From the NCBI GenBank assembly GCA_030426865.1, contig JAUHXN010000073.1, positions 1 through 10,670 of the forward strand: a stretch of 10,670 bases of DNA, in the 5' to 3' direction. The notes beneath the pieces are model-generated. The model worked only from the letters and a program-made list of their open reading frames with translations. It ran no database searches and had not been told where the DNA came from. The first letter of the stretch is position 1, and every line of letters begins with the position of its first letter. This DNA comes from a bacterium (GTDB lineage Bacteria; Bacteroidota; Ignavibacteria; Kapaibacteriales; UBA2268). The position numbers and the translations under genes were made by a program. This document shows positions 1-6,063 of the stretch, in pieces.

Positions 1-1471
1 AGCTATTATCAGAGTAGATCAACCATCACCTGTTAATGACTTTAAAGTGTCAGTAGTACCTAATGATCCGACACAGCTTAATTTGAATTGGACTACGATT
101 TCAGAAGGTGCCTTTGGAATTGCTCCCAATTCAGATGCTCCAGAAAGAGTTTGGAAAAGCTCTTTTGGAAAGAATTTAAGCGTAGATGATTTTGAAATTC
201 AAATATTTAGAGATGATGTTTTAATACAGACTTTAAGTCCTGATATTGATGTATATACTGATACTGGACTTACACCATATCAAAGATACGACTATAAGAT
301 AAGAGCGAAAAGCGAAAATGATTCTAGTATTTACAGATATGCTTATAGCTATGCTGGTGGTACTGAGAAACCAGATTCAGTATTTATAACTAATATAGAA
401 ACTTATGTTGATAATGGTGACCACGTATCAACTAGACTTTTCGTAAAAATACCAGATAAAAGAGCTGATAAAGAAACGGCACTTACAGTAGTTAAGCGAT
501 TGGAGATATTCGGTGACGGTGAATTTTTAAGAATTTTCCCATTAGTAAATGAAGAAATTGGGACTACGGTAGCAGTTAATATAACTCAAGAATTAGGTAA
601 CTTCTCGAATCTTAGTTGTGTATTAGTAGCTGGCTATGAGAATCAGGGTCTGGGAGAACAGTTTAGTGATACTTCAAATAGTGTATTGGGCTATGAAGGT
701 GAGCTAATTGGTTTAGATGAAGAAAGAGAAATAAATTTTGATGATAAGAATGAGACTTACTATTCTCAAGAATGGGAAGTTACTGATGAGATTGCAGCGT
801 CACCAACGAATAGTATATCTACTTCTCCTAATAGTAATTACGATTCTAGAAGTGAATATACTCTGTATTTTCAACCGACAAGTATTGATATATTGACTGG
901 TGGTGCTGGTAGTATTTTGACTCACAAATTAACATTTGATCAAATATGTGAGGTCCATTCACTTGATAGTGCAGTGATTGAATCTAGTAACGATCTGAAG
1001 AATTGGACTATTGTCAAGCAATTTAGTCTAGATGATTACGAACAATGGAATGATAATAGTTTGACTCAAGAAGATTGGGTAAATACAGAAGCAGTACCTG
1101 TTACTATAGGTGGAACAGAATTAGTTTACACACGATTTAGATTATTAACTAACTCCGTAGTTAATAAGAAAGGTTGGTACATTGATAACTTAACATTTAC
1201 TCCTCATACTATCAAATCAAGTGTAGAAGAAGAGATCGTATCAGAACTGGGTGTATATCCTAATCCAACTTCAAACTATTTGAACATAGTTAATAAGGAC
1301 AATTTACCATTGGAAGTTGAACTTTTGGACATGAATGGTAATATTGTATTAAGTAATTCAGATTATTTTGGAAAGTCATTAAATCTAACTAACTTGTCTT
1401 CTGGCGTTTATATATTGAAGTTAAATTATAAAAACCACTCAAAAATAGAGAAGATAACTATTATAAAATGA
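1..1471 (+). CDS. Secreted T9SS cargo protein, 3' part (start outside window)
   Basis: The reading frame is open from base 2 with no stop upstream, so the GTG at 47 is only an internal Val codon and the gene begins left of the window; 489 residues are visible. The first ~110 residues look like a fibronectin type III-like beta-sandwich (bases ~20-330, ending in YDYKIRAKSEN). A middle region (bases ~770-1200) ends in GWYIDNLTF (from 1172), a motif common at the end of MAM/immune-inhibitor-A-like beta-sandwich modules of secreted Bacteroidota enzymes. The last 72 residues (from VYPNPTSN at 1253) are a type A T9SS C-terminal sorting domain, with the ELLDMNGN and SSGVYILKL blocks. The product should therefore cross the outer membrane and be surface-attached or released. 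No catalytic domain is visible in this part, so the enzymatic role, if any, is unknown. The stop overlaps the next start (ATGA). Confidence 0.9.
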   Translation, partial: AIIRVDQPSPVNDFKVSVVPNDPTQLNLNWTTISEGAFGIAPNSDAPERVWKSSFGKNLSVDDFEIQIFRDDVLIQTLSPDIDVYTDTGLTPYQRYDYKIRAKSENDSSIYRYAYSYAGGTEKPDSVFITNIETYVDNGDHVSTRLFVKIPDKRADKETALTVVKRLEIFGDGEFLRIFPLVNEEIGTTVAVNITQELGNFSNLSCVLVAGYENQGLGEQFSDTSNSVLGYEGELIGLDEEREINFDDKNETYYSQEWEVTDEIAASPTNSISTSPNSNYDSRSEYTLYFQPTSIDILTGGAGSILTHKLTFDQICEVHSLDSAVIESSNDLKNWTIVKQFSLDDYEQWNDNSLTQEDWVNTEAVPVTIGGTELVYTRFRLLTNSVVNKKGWYIDNLTFTPHTIKSSVEEEIVSELGVYPNPTSNYLNIVNKDNLPLEVELLDMNGNIVLSNSDYFGKSLNLTNLSSGVYILKLNYKNHSKIEKITIIK

Positions 1472-1995
1472 TAACTAGTAATATAAATATTACAAAACCA
1501 ACATATTTGGAAAATGAATTTTCTCTTTTCAAAAAAGAGAAAGAAAACTCCACTGGGAAAGAAGAGCTTACAGAAAGTGAAGAGAAAAGAGTTAAAGAGT
1601 TAAAAAAGATAGATCGTGAAGTAAGAACTCACGAGCAAGCACATTTGGCGGCGGCTGGTGGATTGGCCAGAGGTGGAGCTACATTTACTTACACGAAGGG
1701 ACCTGATGGTAAAAGGTATGCAACCGGAGGTGAGGTAAATATAGAAATATCACCTGTAGAAGGAAATCCCAAAGAGACTATTAGGCGAATGCAACAAGTA
1801 AGAAAAGCCGCATTGGCACCTGCTAACCCTTCGAGCCAAGATAGGTCAGTAGCGGCTCAAGCATCAAGAGAAGAAGCAAAAGCTAGAGCTGAACTTTCTA
1901 ATCCTAAAAATCAAGAAGAAGATAAGGCTAAAAGCGGAATACTAAGTATCTACAATAAAGAATACAAAGAAAGCCAATTCTCAGTAACAGCGTAA
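1468..1995 (+). CDS. Putative zinc metalloprotease, SprA-related (PF12118-like) family
   Basis: A 175-residue protein with no signal peptide. The N-terminal 50 residues are charged and probably partly coiled (KEELTESEEKRVKELKK). Residues 55-59 are HEQAH, an HExxH zincin motif, in the context REVRTHEQAHLAAAGG. This is followed by a Gly-rich stretch (TYTKGPDGKRYATGGEV), then a helical segment (IRRMQQVRKAALAPANPSSQD) and an Ala/Glu-rich helix. This arrangement fits the SprA-related family, annotated elsewhere as putative metalloprotease of the CJM1_0395 type. The family name should not be taken to mean the giant SprA translocon of the T9SS. The ATG lies in the stop of the T9SS cargo gene (ATGA overlap), suggesting translational coupling. 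Peptidase activity is inferred from the motif only; a third zinc ligand cannot be assigned by eye. Confidence 0.75.
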   Translation: MITSNINITKPTYLENEFSLFKKEKENSTGKEELTESEEKRVKELKKIDREVRTHEQAHLAAAGGLARGGATFTYTKGPDGKRYATGGEVNIEISPVEGNPKETIRRMQQVRKAALAPANPSSQDRSVAAQASREEAKARAELSNPKNQEEDKAKSGILSIYNKEYKESQFSVTA

Positions 1996-1997
1996 AA

Positions 1998-2666
1998 ATG
2001 AATACTAATTACTTCTCTCCCCTACTTGACTTATTCGAAGCTAATAAGAACGATGATAATGCTTTAAAAATGGCAGCATATATGAAAAACAAATTCTCTT
2101 TTTATGGAATAAAATCACCTTTAAGAAAAGAACTGCAAAAACAATTTCTCTCAGACAATGGTAAACTTCCACCTCATACTGCTTCTAAAGATATAAAACA
2201 AGTCTGGAACGATTGTAATCGAGAAGTCAATTACGTTATACAAGATATACTTAGACATAAGCGATACTGGGATTCAGATGAATCTATCGAATTAGTAGAA
2301 TGGTTAATAGTTAATAAAAGTTGGTGGGACACCGTAGATGCATTAGCTGTTAACTGCGCCGGTCAATATTTAAGAATACATCCAGAAAAAATAGAATATT
2401 ATAACGCTAAATGGATAAGTTCTGATAATATATGGTTAGTTAGAACGGCCATCCTCTTCCAATTAAAATACAAAGAGAAAACAAATTTCGAACTGTTGAA
2501 AAGTAATATTCGACTACATTCACACCAAAAAGAGTTCTTTATAAAAAAGGCAATCGGCTGGGCATTAAGAGAATATTCCAAGACAAATCCTTCAGCCGTA
2601 ATTAAGTTTTTGAATGAAAACGAACTCCAAAATCTAAGTATTCGTGAAGCTTCTAAATACTTATAA
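1998..2666 (+). CDS. alkD: AlkD-like DNA alkylation repair protein (HEAT-like repeat DNA glycosylase)
   Basis: A 222-residue, all-helical cytoplasmic protein of the DNA alkylation repair family (PF08713). Members excise N3- and N7-alkylated purines without base flipping, using a concave surface built of HEAT-like repeats. The hallmark residues are visible: WWDTVD at 109-114, where W110 and D114 correspond to the Trp and catalytic Asp (W109, D113) of Bacillus cereus AlkD, and KKAIGWALREYSKTNP at 183-198, where W188 corresponds to W187. The basic DNA-facing pattern (FFIKKAIGWALREY) is also kept. Length and order match the family, so the enzyme is probably active. The ATG follows the preceding stop by 2 bases. 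There is no clear Shine-Dalgarno sequence, which is usual in Bacteroidota, and translation may be coupled to the upstream gene. It has no functional connection to the nitrite genes downstream that can be seen. Confidence 0.92.
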   Translation: MNTNYFSPLLDLFEANKNDDNALKMAAYMKNKFSFYGIKSPLRKELQKQFLSDNGKLPPHTASKDIKQVWNDCNREVNYVIQDILRHKRYWDSDESIELVEWLIVNKSWWDTVDALAVNCAGQYLRIHPEKIEYYNAKWISSDNIWLVRTAILFQLKYKEKTNFELLKSNIRLHSHQKEFFIKKAIGWALREYSKTNPSAVIKFLNENELQNLSIREASKYL

Positions 2667-2681
2667 GTCCCAAAAAATCTT

Positions 2682-2689
2682 TAATTTTG
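2682..2689 (+). promoter_or_regulatory. Candidate Bacteroidota -7 promoter element for the Porin_O_P gene
   Basis: TAATTTTG is an exact match to the Bacteroidota -7 consensus TAnnTTTG and lies in the 61-base gap between alkD and the porin gene, 38 bases before the preferred ATG at 2728. No TTTG is found at the expected -33 distance, so the match is only half of a promoter. Confidence 0.45.
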
Positions 2690-2727
2690 TACCGTGAAGT
2701 AATTTATTAATACAACATAGTGTGAAT

Positions 2728-3897
2728 ATGCTCCGAATCGCAACAATACTATGTTTATTCTTATGTGGTATAAGTACATACGCTCAGAGCGTAACGTATC
2801 CTAGTTTTGGCAAAGGAATAAACATAATGGCTGAAGATAGTTCAGCAACAATGAAACTAAATGTGAGAATGCAGAACTTGTTTGAGGCAGGTCACAACGA
2901 CTTCTCCAATGAAACTGACACCCGACTTCTAGTAAGAAGATGGAGATTAAAGTTTGGTGGTTATGCAATTAGCCCCGATTTAAGATATAAATTGGAGTTA
3001 GGGTTTTCTAATCGTGATCAAGGCAATTCTGCAACAGGTGCATTTGGTAATTCGGGATCTAATATTATATTAGATGCTGTTGTAAAATACTACTTATTCG
3101 AAGATTTTGATATCTGGTTCGGCCAAACTAAGTTACCCGGCAATAGAGAGCGTGTTATATCATCTGGAGATTTACAGTTTGTTGATCGTTCATTACTAAA
3201 TTCTAGACTTAATATTGATCGTGACGCTGGTATCCAGTTACGCTATAAATTCGGTAGTGACTTTGTAGTAAAGCCTATATTTTCATTATCATTAGGTGAA
3301 GGAAGGAATATTACTGTTGATAATGCAGGTGGGTTTGCTTATACATATAGAACAGAATTTTTACCTTTCGGTGATTTCGATGATTATGTATCTTCAGCTC
3401 ATAAATTGTATGATGATCATAAACTTGCTGTAGGGGCTACTTATAGTTTTAATGATGGTACTAACCGTCAAGGTGGTCAAATTGGTTCATTCGTTTATGA
3501 TACTTCTGGATCTCTTGTTGAAAATGATATGTATAGTTATTTTATCGATTTACACTATAAGTACAAAGGTGTAAGTATTATGACAGAGATAGCAAAGAAA
3601 CAAGTAGATAAGATTTACACCGATTTAGAAAAAAACTTTAGAACAGGAGAATCAGTTAATTTTCAAGTAGGATACTTATTCGATAATTATTGGGAATTGG
3701 CTGGGAGATATAGTTATGTTAGACCTGATAATAGTAATTCGGACGTAGATGAAATAGGTGAGTATACAATAGGAATTTCGAAATATATTTCTAGCCACAA
3801 ATTAAAAATACAATCTGATTTTTCTTATTTCGAGCTTTTTGATGATCTAGACAATGATCTTTTTAGATACAGATTCCAAATAGAATTACAACTTTAG
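2728..3897 (+). CDS. Phosphate-selective-porin-like outer membrane barrel (Porin_O_P family)
   Basis: With the ATG at 2728 the product has 389 residues. A GTG two codons upstream (2722) keeps the frame open but is a less likely start. A signal peptide (LRIATILCLFLCGISTYA) is followed by a mature chain starting near QSVTYPSFG. The rest is alternating beta-strand with many aromatic strand ends: MKLNVRMQNLFEAG, TRLLVRRWRLKFGGYAISP, LRYKLELGF, a WFGQTKLPGNRERV segment, the QFVDRSLLN strand and a C-terminal RYRFQIELQL strand. The RRWRLKFGG...LRYKLELGF and GQTKLPGNRE blocks are typical of the OprO/OprP family (PF07396). It would sit in the outer membrane as an anion-type porin; the phosphate specificity in the name comes from Pseudomonas homologues and is not shown here. 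It appears monocistronic, with its own promoter candidate and about 140 non-coding bases downstream. Confidence 0.85.
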   Translation: MLRIATILCLFLCGISTYAQSVTYPSFGKGINIMAEDSSATMKLNVRMQNLFEAGHNDFSNETDTRLLVRRWRLKFGGYAISPDLRYKLELGFSNRDQGNSATGAFGNSGSNIILDAVVKYYLFEDFDIWFGQTKLPGNRERVISSGDLQFVDRSLLNSRLNIDRDAGIQLRYKFGSDFVVKPIFSLSLGEGRNITVDNAGGFAYTYRTEFLPFGDFDDYVSSAHKLYDDHKLAVGATYSFNDGTNRQGGQIGSFVYDTSGSLVENDMYSYFIDLHYKYKGVSIMTEIAKKQVDKIYTDLEKNFRTGESVNFQVGYLFDNYWELAGRYSYVRPDNSNSDVDEIGEYTIGISKYISSHKLKIQSDFSYFELFDDLDNDLFRYRFQIELQL

Positions 3898-3902
3898 AAA
3901 TA

Positions 3903-3926
3903 AATTAGTTGTTATGTCAACTAATT
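3903..3926 (+). terminator. Weak hairpin after the Porin_O_P gene
   Basis: AATTAGTTG (3903-3911) pairs perfectly with CAACTAATT (3918-3926) across a 6-base loop, starting 6 bases after the porin stop. No T tract follows and the stem is AT-rich, so it may be a weak terminator or an mRNA 3' end stabiliser rather than a strong intrinsic terminator. Confidence 0.4.
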
Positions 3927-3970
3927 GACGATATCATCTTTAATCAATATATGATTGTTACTTTTAATAG

Positions 3971-4000
3971 TTTATATTGTTATTACTTCTATAAGGTTTG
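3971..4000 (+). promoter_or_regulatory. Candidate promoter of the cytochrome-YceI-DUF5777 unit
   Basis: AAGGTTTG (3993-4000) matches TAnnTTTG at five of six fixed positions and ends 37 bases before the ATG at 4038, much like the nirK and porin leaders. TTTA (3971-3974) lies 18 bases upstream and is a one-mismatch version of the -33 TTTG. The spacing is slightly short, so this is a moderate candidate. Confidence 0.35.
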
Positions 4001-4028
4001 ACAATTAAAATAATTTTAACAATCAATT

Positions 4029-4033
4029 AAAGG
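4029..4033 (+). promoter_or_regulatory. Ribosome binding site for the CX4CH lipoprotein gene
   Basis: AAAGG lies 4 bases before the ATG at 4038. It is the only purine-rich, Shine-Dalgarno-like sequence in the leader and supports this start. Confidence 0.4.
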
Positions 4034-4037
4034 TTAT

Positions 4038-4463
4038 ATGAGAAGAATTAGACTACTTACACTTACTTCATTTATCATATCTTTATCTTTCATATCTTGT
4101 TCCGAGAGTATTGTCTCGGAATGCGAGCCTGACATGAAAGTCGATAATCAAATGAGAGCATCATTCAAAGATATTCAGGAAAAAGTGTTTACCCCTAGCT
4201 GCGCTACTAGTGGTTGCCACGCAGGATCTTTTTCATCTTTCCCTAACTTAGAAGAAGGACAGTCTTATGAAAATATAGTTGGGAAAAACAATCTATCTGG
4301 AAACATGCCACTAATTGATCCTGGAAACAGTTCTAATAGCTACTTATTTAAAAAGTTATTAGGAGAAGCTGGTTCTTTAATGCCTCTTGGTGGTCAGAAA
4401 TTGAATCAGAATGTATTAGATTCGATAGCAGCATGGATTGACAATGGTGCCGAAAACAATTAA
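4038..4463 (+). CDS. Small cytochrome c-like lipoprotein with CX4CH haem site
   Basis: A 141-residue protein. The N-terminal signal (RRIRLLTLTSFIISLSFISC) ends in a lipobox-like FISC, so C21 would be lipidated and the protein anchored facing the periplasm or on the outer membrane. The motif CATSGCH (C55, C60, H61) follows FTPS. It resembles a c-type haem site but with four rather than two residues between the cysteines. Downstream, SLMPLGGQKLNQNVLDSIAAWIDNGA (from 113) has the Met-Pro and the final helix typical of small cytochrome c domains, making M115 the likely sixth ligand. The pattern FTPSCATSGCHxG is shared by many Bacteroidota and Myxococcota lipoproteins annotated as cytochrome c domain proteins. 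It is the first gene of a three-gene unit (next start 17 bases after its stop). Electron transfer is a reasonable inference; its partner is unknown. Confidence 0.78.
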   Translation: MRRIRLLTLTSFIISLSFISCSESIVSECEPDMKVDNQMRASFKDIQEKVFTPSCATSGCHAGSFSSFPNLEEGQSYENIVGKNNLSGNMPLIDPGNSSNSYLFKKLLGEAGSLMPLGGQKLNQNVLDSIAAWIDNGAENN

Positions 4464-4480
4464 AAAAGAGAGAAATCATT

Positions 4481-5050
4481 ATGAGAAAATTTATAATAAT
4501 TGGATTCGTATTACTACTTACTTCTAGTAGTTATGCAAAGGTTGAACACCAAGTTGATAAGAGTAAGAAAAATGTTGTGAAATTTATTTCAGATGCTCCT
4601 GTGGAGGATTTTGAAGGAATCACTAGCTCAATAGATGGTTATATGCTTGGTGAAAAAGGGGACTTTAAAGGAACGGAGTTATATTTTGAAGTTGATCTAA
4701 ACACAGTAGATACTGATAATGGATTGAGAAATAGACACATGAGAGAAAATTACCTTCATACAGATAAGTATCCTCTTACTACATATACTGCGAATATATT
4801 TGAATCTAAAAAGATTGATGATAAACACTACGTAGTAAAAGCAAAAGGTAAATTCCAAGTTCACGGAGTCTCGAAAGAGAAAATTATAGAAGCAGATATT
4901 TACGTATATGATAATATATATCACGTTAAAACTAAATTTGTTGTGACTTTAACTGATCATAAAATAGAAGTACCATCACTTATGTTAGTTAAAATAGATC
5001 CTGATATGGATTTAAGATTAGATTTTTTCCTAAAAGAGGTAACCCAATAA
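4481..5050 (+). CDS. YceI family periplasmic protein
   Basis: A 189-residue protein with a signal peptide (RKFIIIGFVLLLTSSSYA, cleaved near residue 19), followed by a single YceI domain (PF04264). Visible signatures are VDKSKKNVVKFISDAPVEDFEG (25-46), the FKGTELYFEVDLNTVDT strand pair, the highly typical GLRNRHMRENYLHTDKYP (81-98), and GKFQVHGVSKE (123-133). YceI proteins are lipocalin-like barrels that bind polyisoprenoid-type lipids or quinones in the periplasm. Their physiological role is unsettled, and members recur beside cytochromes and redox enzymes. The purine-rich AAGAGAG 8 bases before the ATG is a probable ribosome binding site. The next gene starts 1 base after the stop, so the two are almost certainly co-translated. 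Confidence 0.88.
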   Translation: MRKFIIIGFVLLLTSSSYAKVEHQVDKSKKNVVKFISDAPVEDFEGITSSIDGYMLGEKGDFKGTELYFEVDLNTVDTDNGLRNRHMRENYLHTDKYPLTTYTANIFESKKIDDKHYVVKAKGKFQVHGVSKEKIIEADIYVYDNIYHVKTKFVVTLTDHKIEVPSLMLVKIDPDMDLRLDFFLKEVTQ

Positions 5051-5051
5051 T

Positions 5052-5900
5052 ATGAAATATATTTCTACTTTTGTTATTGCTTTATTTATTCCGACTTTGT
5101 TATTATCACAGTCTTGGCAAAGAAAATCAGAGGTAGTTGAACCTCCACTTCAATTATTTCATAGTACTTATGCCTATGCATTGCCTACGGCAGAAACATT
5201 GAAACAAGGTGACTATTTATATGGAATTTCACATAGATTTACACTACCTGTCTCATCTGGCTTCGAACAACTATTTGGTATAGATGGTCCTGTTATAAAC
5301 ATGATGAATCTAGGTTATGGTTTGACAGATGATATTTTTCTAAATCTTGGTAGAAGCAATAGAGAATCACAATGGTGGTTCGAAACGAAATACAAAGCCA
5401 TTGAAATAAGAAATGAATCATTACCAATTTTAGTAAGCTTTTTAGGTGGTGTAGCATATTCAAGTAGACCTACTTTAGTAGGTGGACAAGAACTAGAATC
5501 AGGTAGGGATTGGCACTTCTATGGTGTAGCAATTATCAATACATTAATTAGTGATAAGCTTGGAATTGGTATTACACCTACATTCTCTTATAATTCACAC
5601 TTACAATGCCCTGAAGTAGAGAATAGTGTAACATTGGGAGCTTATGCTGAGTACTACTTAGATGATATGTATAGTATCTTAATTGAAACTAATCCAACAA
5701 TTACTGGATGGAGAAATAAATACGACTCATATACAGTCGGTTTCTCTATGGAAACTGGTGGACACTTTTTCAAATTTTCTGTATCAAACAATACTGCTAT
5801 TAATATACAACAGTTCAATTCTGGAGCACAAAGTGCGTTTTTGGGTAGTGGAGAGAATAATAACTTACATTTCGGATTCCAGATAACTAGAAATTTATAG
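5052..5900 (+). CDS. DUF5777 family outer membrane beta-barrel protein
   Basis: A 282-residue protein with a signal peptide (KYISTFVIALFIPTLLLS, mature chain from QSWQRKSE). The block QLFHSTYAYALPTAETLKQGDYLYGISHRF (34-63) is the hallmark opening of DUF5777 barrels. It is followed by alternating strands (NMMNLGYGLTDDIFLNLGRS, WWFETKYKAIEIR, ILVSFLGGVAYSS) and a short terminal strand NNLHFGFQITRNL, which fits a beta-barrel targeting signal. The family is largely confined to Bacteroidota and has no assigned function. AGAGG at 5035-5039 may serve as ribosome binding site. It closes the trio with the CX4CH lipoprotein and YceI and is followed by a perfect hairpin. One reading is an outer-membrane partner of the YceI and cytochrome proteins, but nothing in the sequence gives the substrate. 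Confidence 0.8.
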   Translation: MKYISTFVIALFIPTLLLSQSWQRKSEVVEPPLQLFHSTYAYALPTAETLKQGDYLYGISHRFTLPVSSGFEQLFGIDGPVINMMNLGYGLTDDIFLNLGRSNRESQWWFETKYKAIEIRNESLPILVSFLGGVAYSSRPTLVGGQELESGRDWHFYGVAIINTLISDKLGIGITPTFSYNSHLQCPEVENSVTLGAYAEYYLDDMYSILIETNPTITGWRNKYDSYTVGFSMETGGHFFKFSVSNNTAINIQQFNSGAQSAFLGSGENNNLHFGFQITRNL

Positions 5901-5925
5901 ATCGATTACATACTATCAATAATTG

Positions 5926-5959
5926 AAGTCTATAGTAATTACTATAGACTTTTATTTTA
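5926..5959 (+). terminator. Rho-independent terminator after DUF5777 gene
   Basis: AAGTCTATAGT (5926-5936) and ACTATAGACTT (5941-5951) form a perfect 11-bp stem with loop AATT, followed by a broken T tract (ttttatttt). It starts 25 bases after the DUF5777 stop and separates this unit from nirK. The stem is AT-rich, so read-through into nirK is possible. The dyad is symmetric, so it could also act for reverse transcripts. Confidence 0.7.
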
Positions 5960-5993
5960 ACCCTACCTATTTAGGACAAAGAACTCTTTTTTC

Positions 5994-6025
5994 TTTGATT
6001 ATTTGAAAACAATTAATTAACTTTG
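5994..6025 (+). promoter_or_regulatory. Bacteroidota-type promoter of the nirK operon
   Basis: TTTG (5994-5997) and TAACTTTG (6018-6025) match the Bacteroidota -33 and -7 consensus (TTTG / TAnnTTTG) exactly, with a 20-base spacer. Transcription would start near 6030-6033, giving a leader of roughly 30-35 bases before the ATG at 6064. No clean FNR/NnrR palindrome (TTGAT-N4-ATCAA) is visible; only a half-site TTGAT (5995-5999) overlaps the -33 element. Confidence 0.7.
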
Positions 6026-6063
6026 TCTAAGATTATAAATAAAAGTAATTTTTTAATTATTGT

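Noticed and set aside
47..49. GTG as start of the first gene
   Set aside because: The same frame is open to the window edge and encodes fibronectin-III-like sequence upstream of this codon; there is also no signal peptide after it, though the product carries a T9SS tail that needs one.
2399..2581. Reverse-strand open frame of about 60 codons inside alkD
   Set aside because: It lies fully inside a well-supported conserved gene, has no recognisable domain or ribosome binding site, and is rich in residues expected from antisense AT-rich code.
4004..4018. Near-palindromic AT stretch (TTAAAAT/AATTTTAA) before the haem lipoprotein gene
   Set aside because: It is made of A and T only, which is expected often in a low-GC leader; no operator consensus fits.
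4697..4924. Reverse-strand open frame inside the YceI gene
   Set aside because: It is an antisense shadow of a conserved YceI domain; its Ile/Phe/Tyr/Cys-rich product has no family signature.
5683..5886. Second forward frame inside the DUF5777 gene
   Set aside because: It overlaps the barrel gene in another frame, has no ribosome binding site, and its product resembles no known family.
5916..5926. Short palindrome TCAAT-A-ATTGA before the terminator
   Set aside because: It is only 5-bp arms in AT-rich sequence and adjoins the terminator stem; chance is the simplest explanation.
5995..6008. Possible FNR/NnrR box (TTGAT-N4-TGAAA) upstream of nirK
   Set aside because: Only the left half matches TTGAT-N4-ATCAA; the right half has three mismatches and the site overlaps the -33 promoter element, so it is not supported as an activator site.
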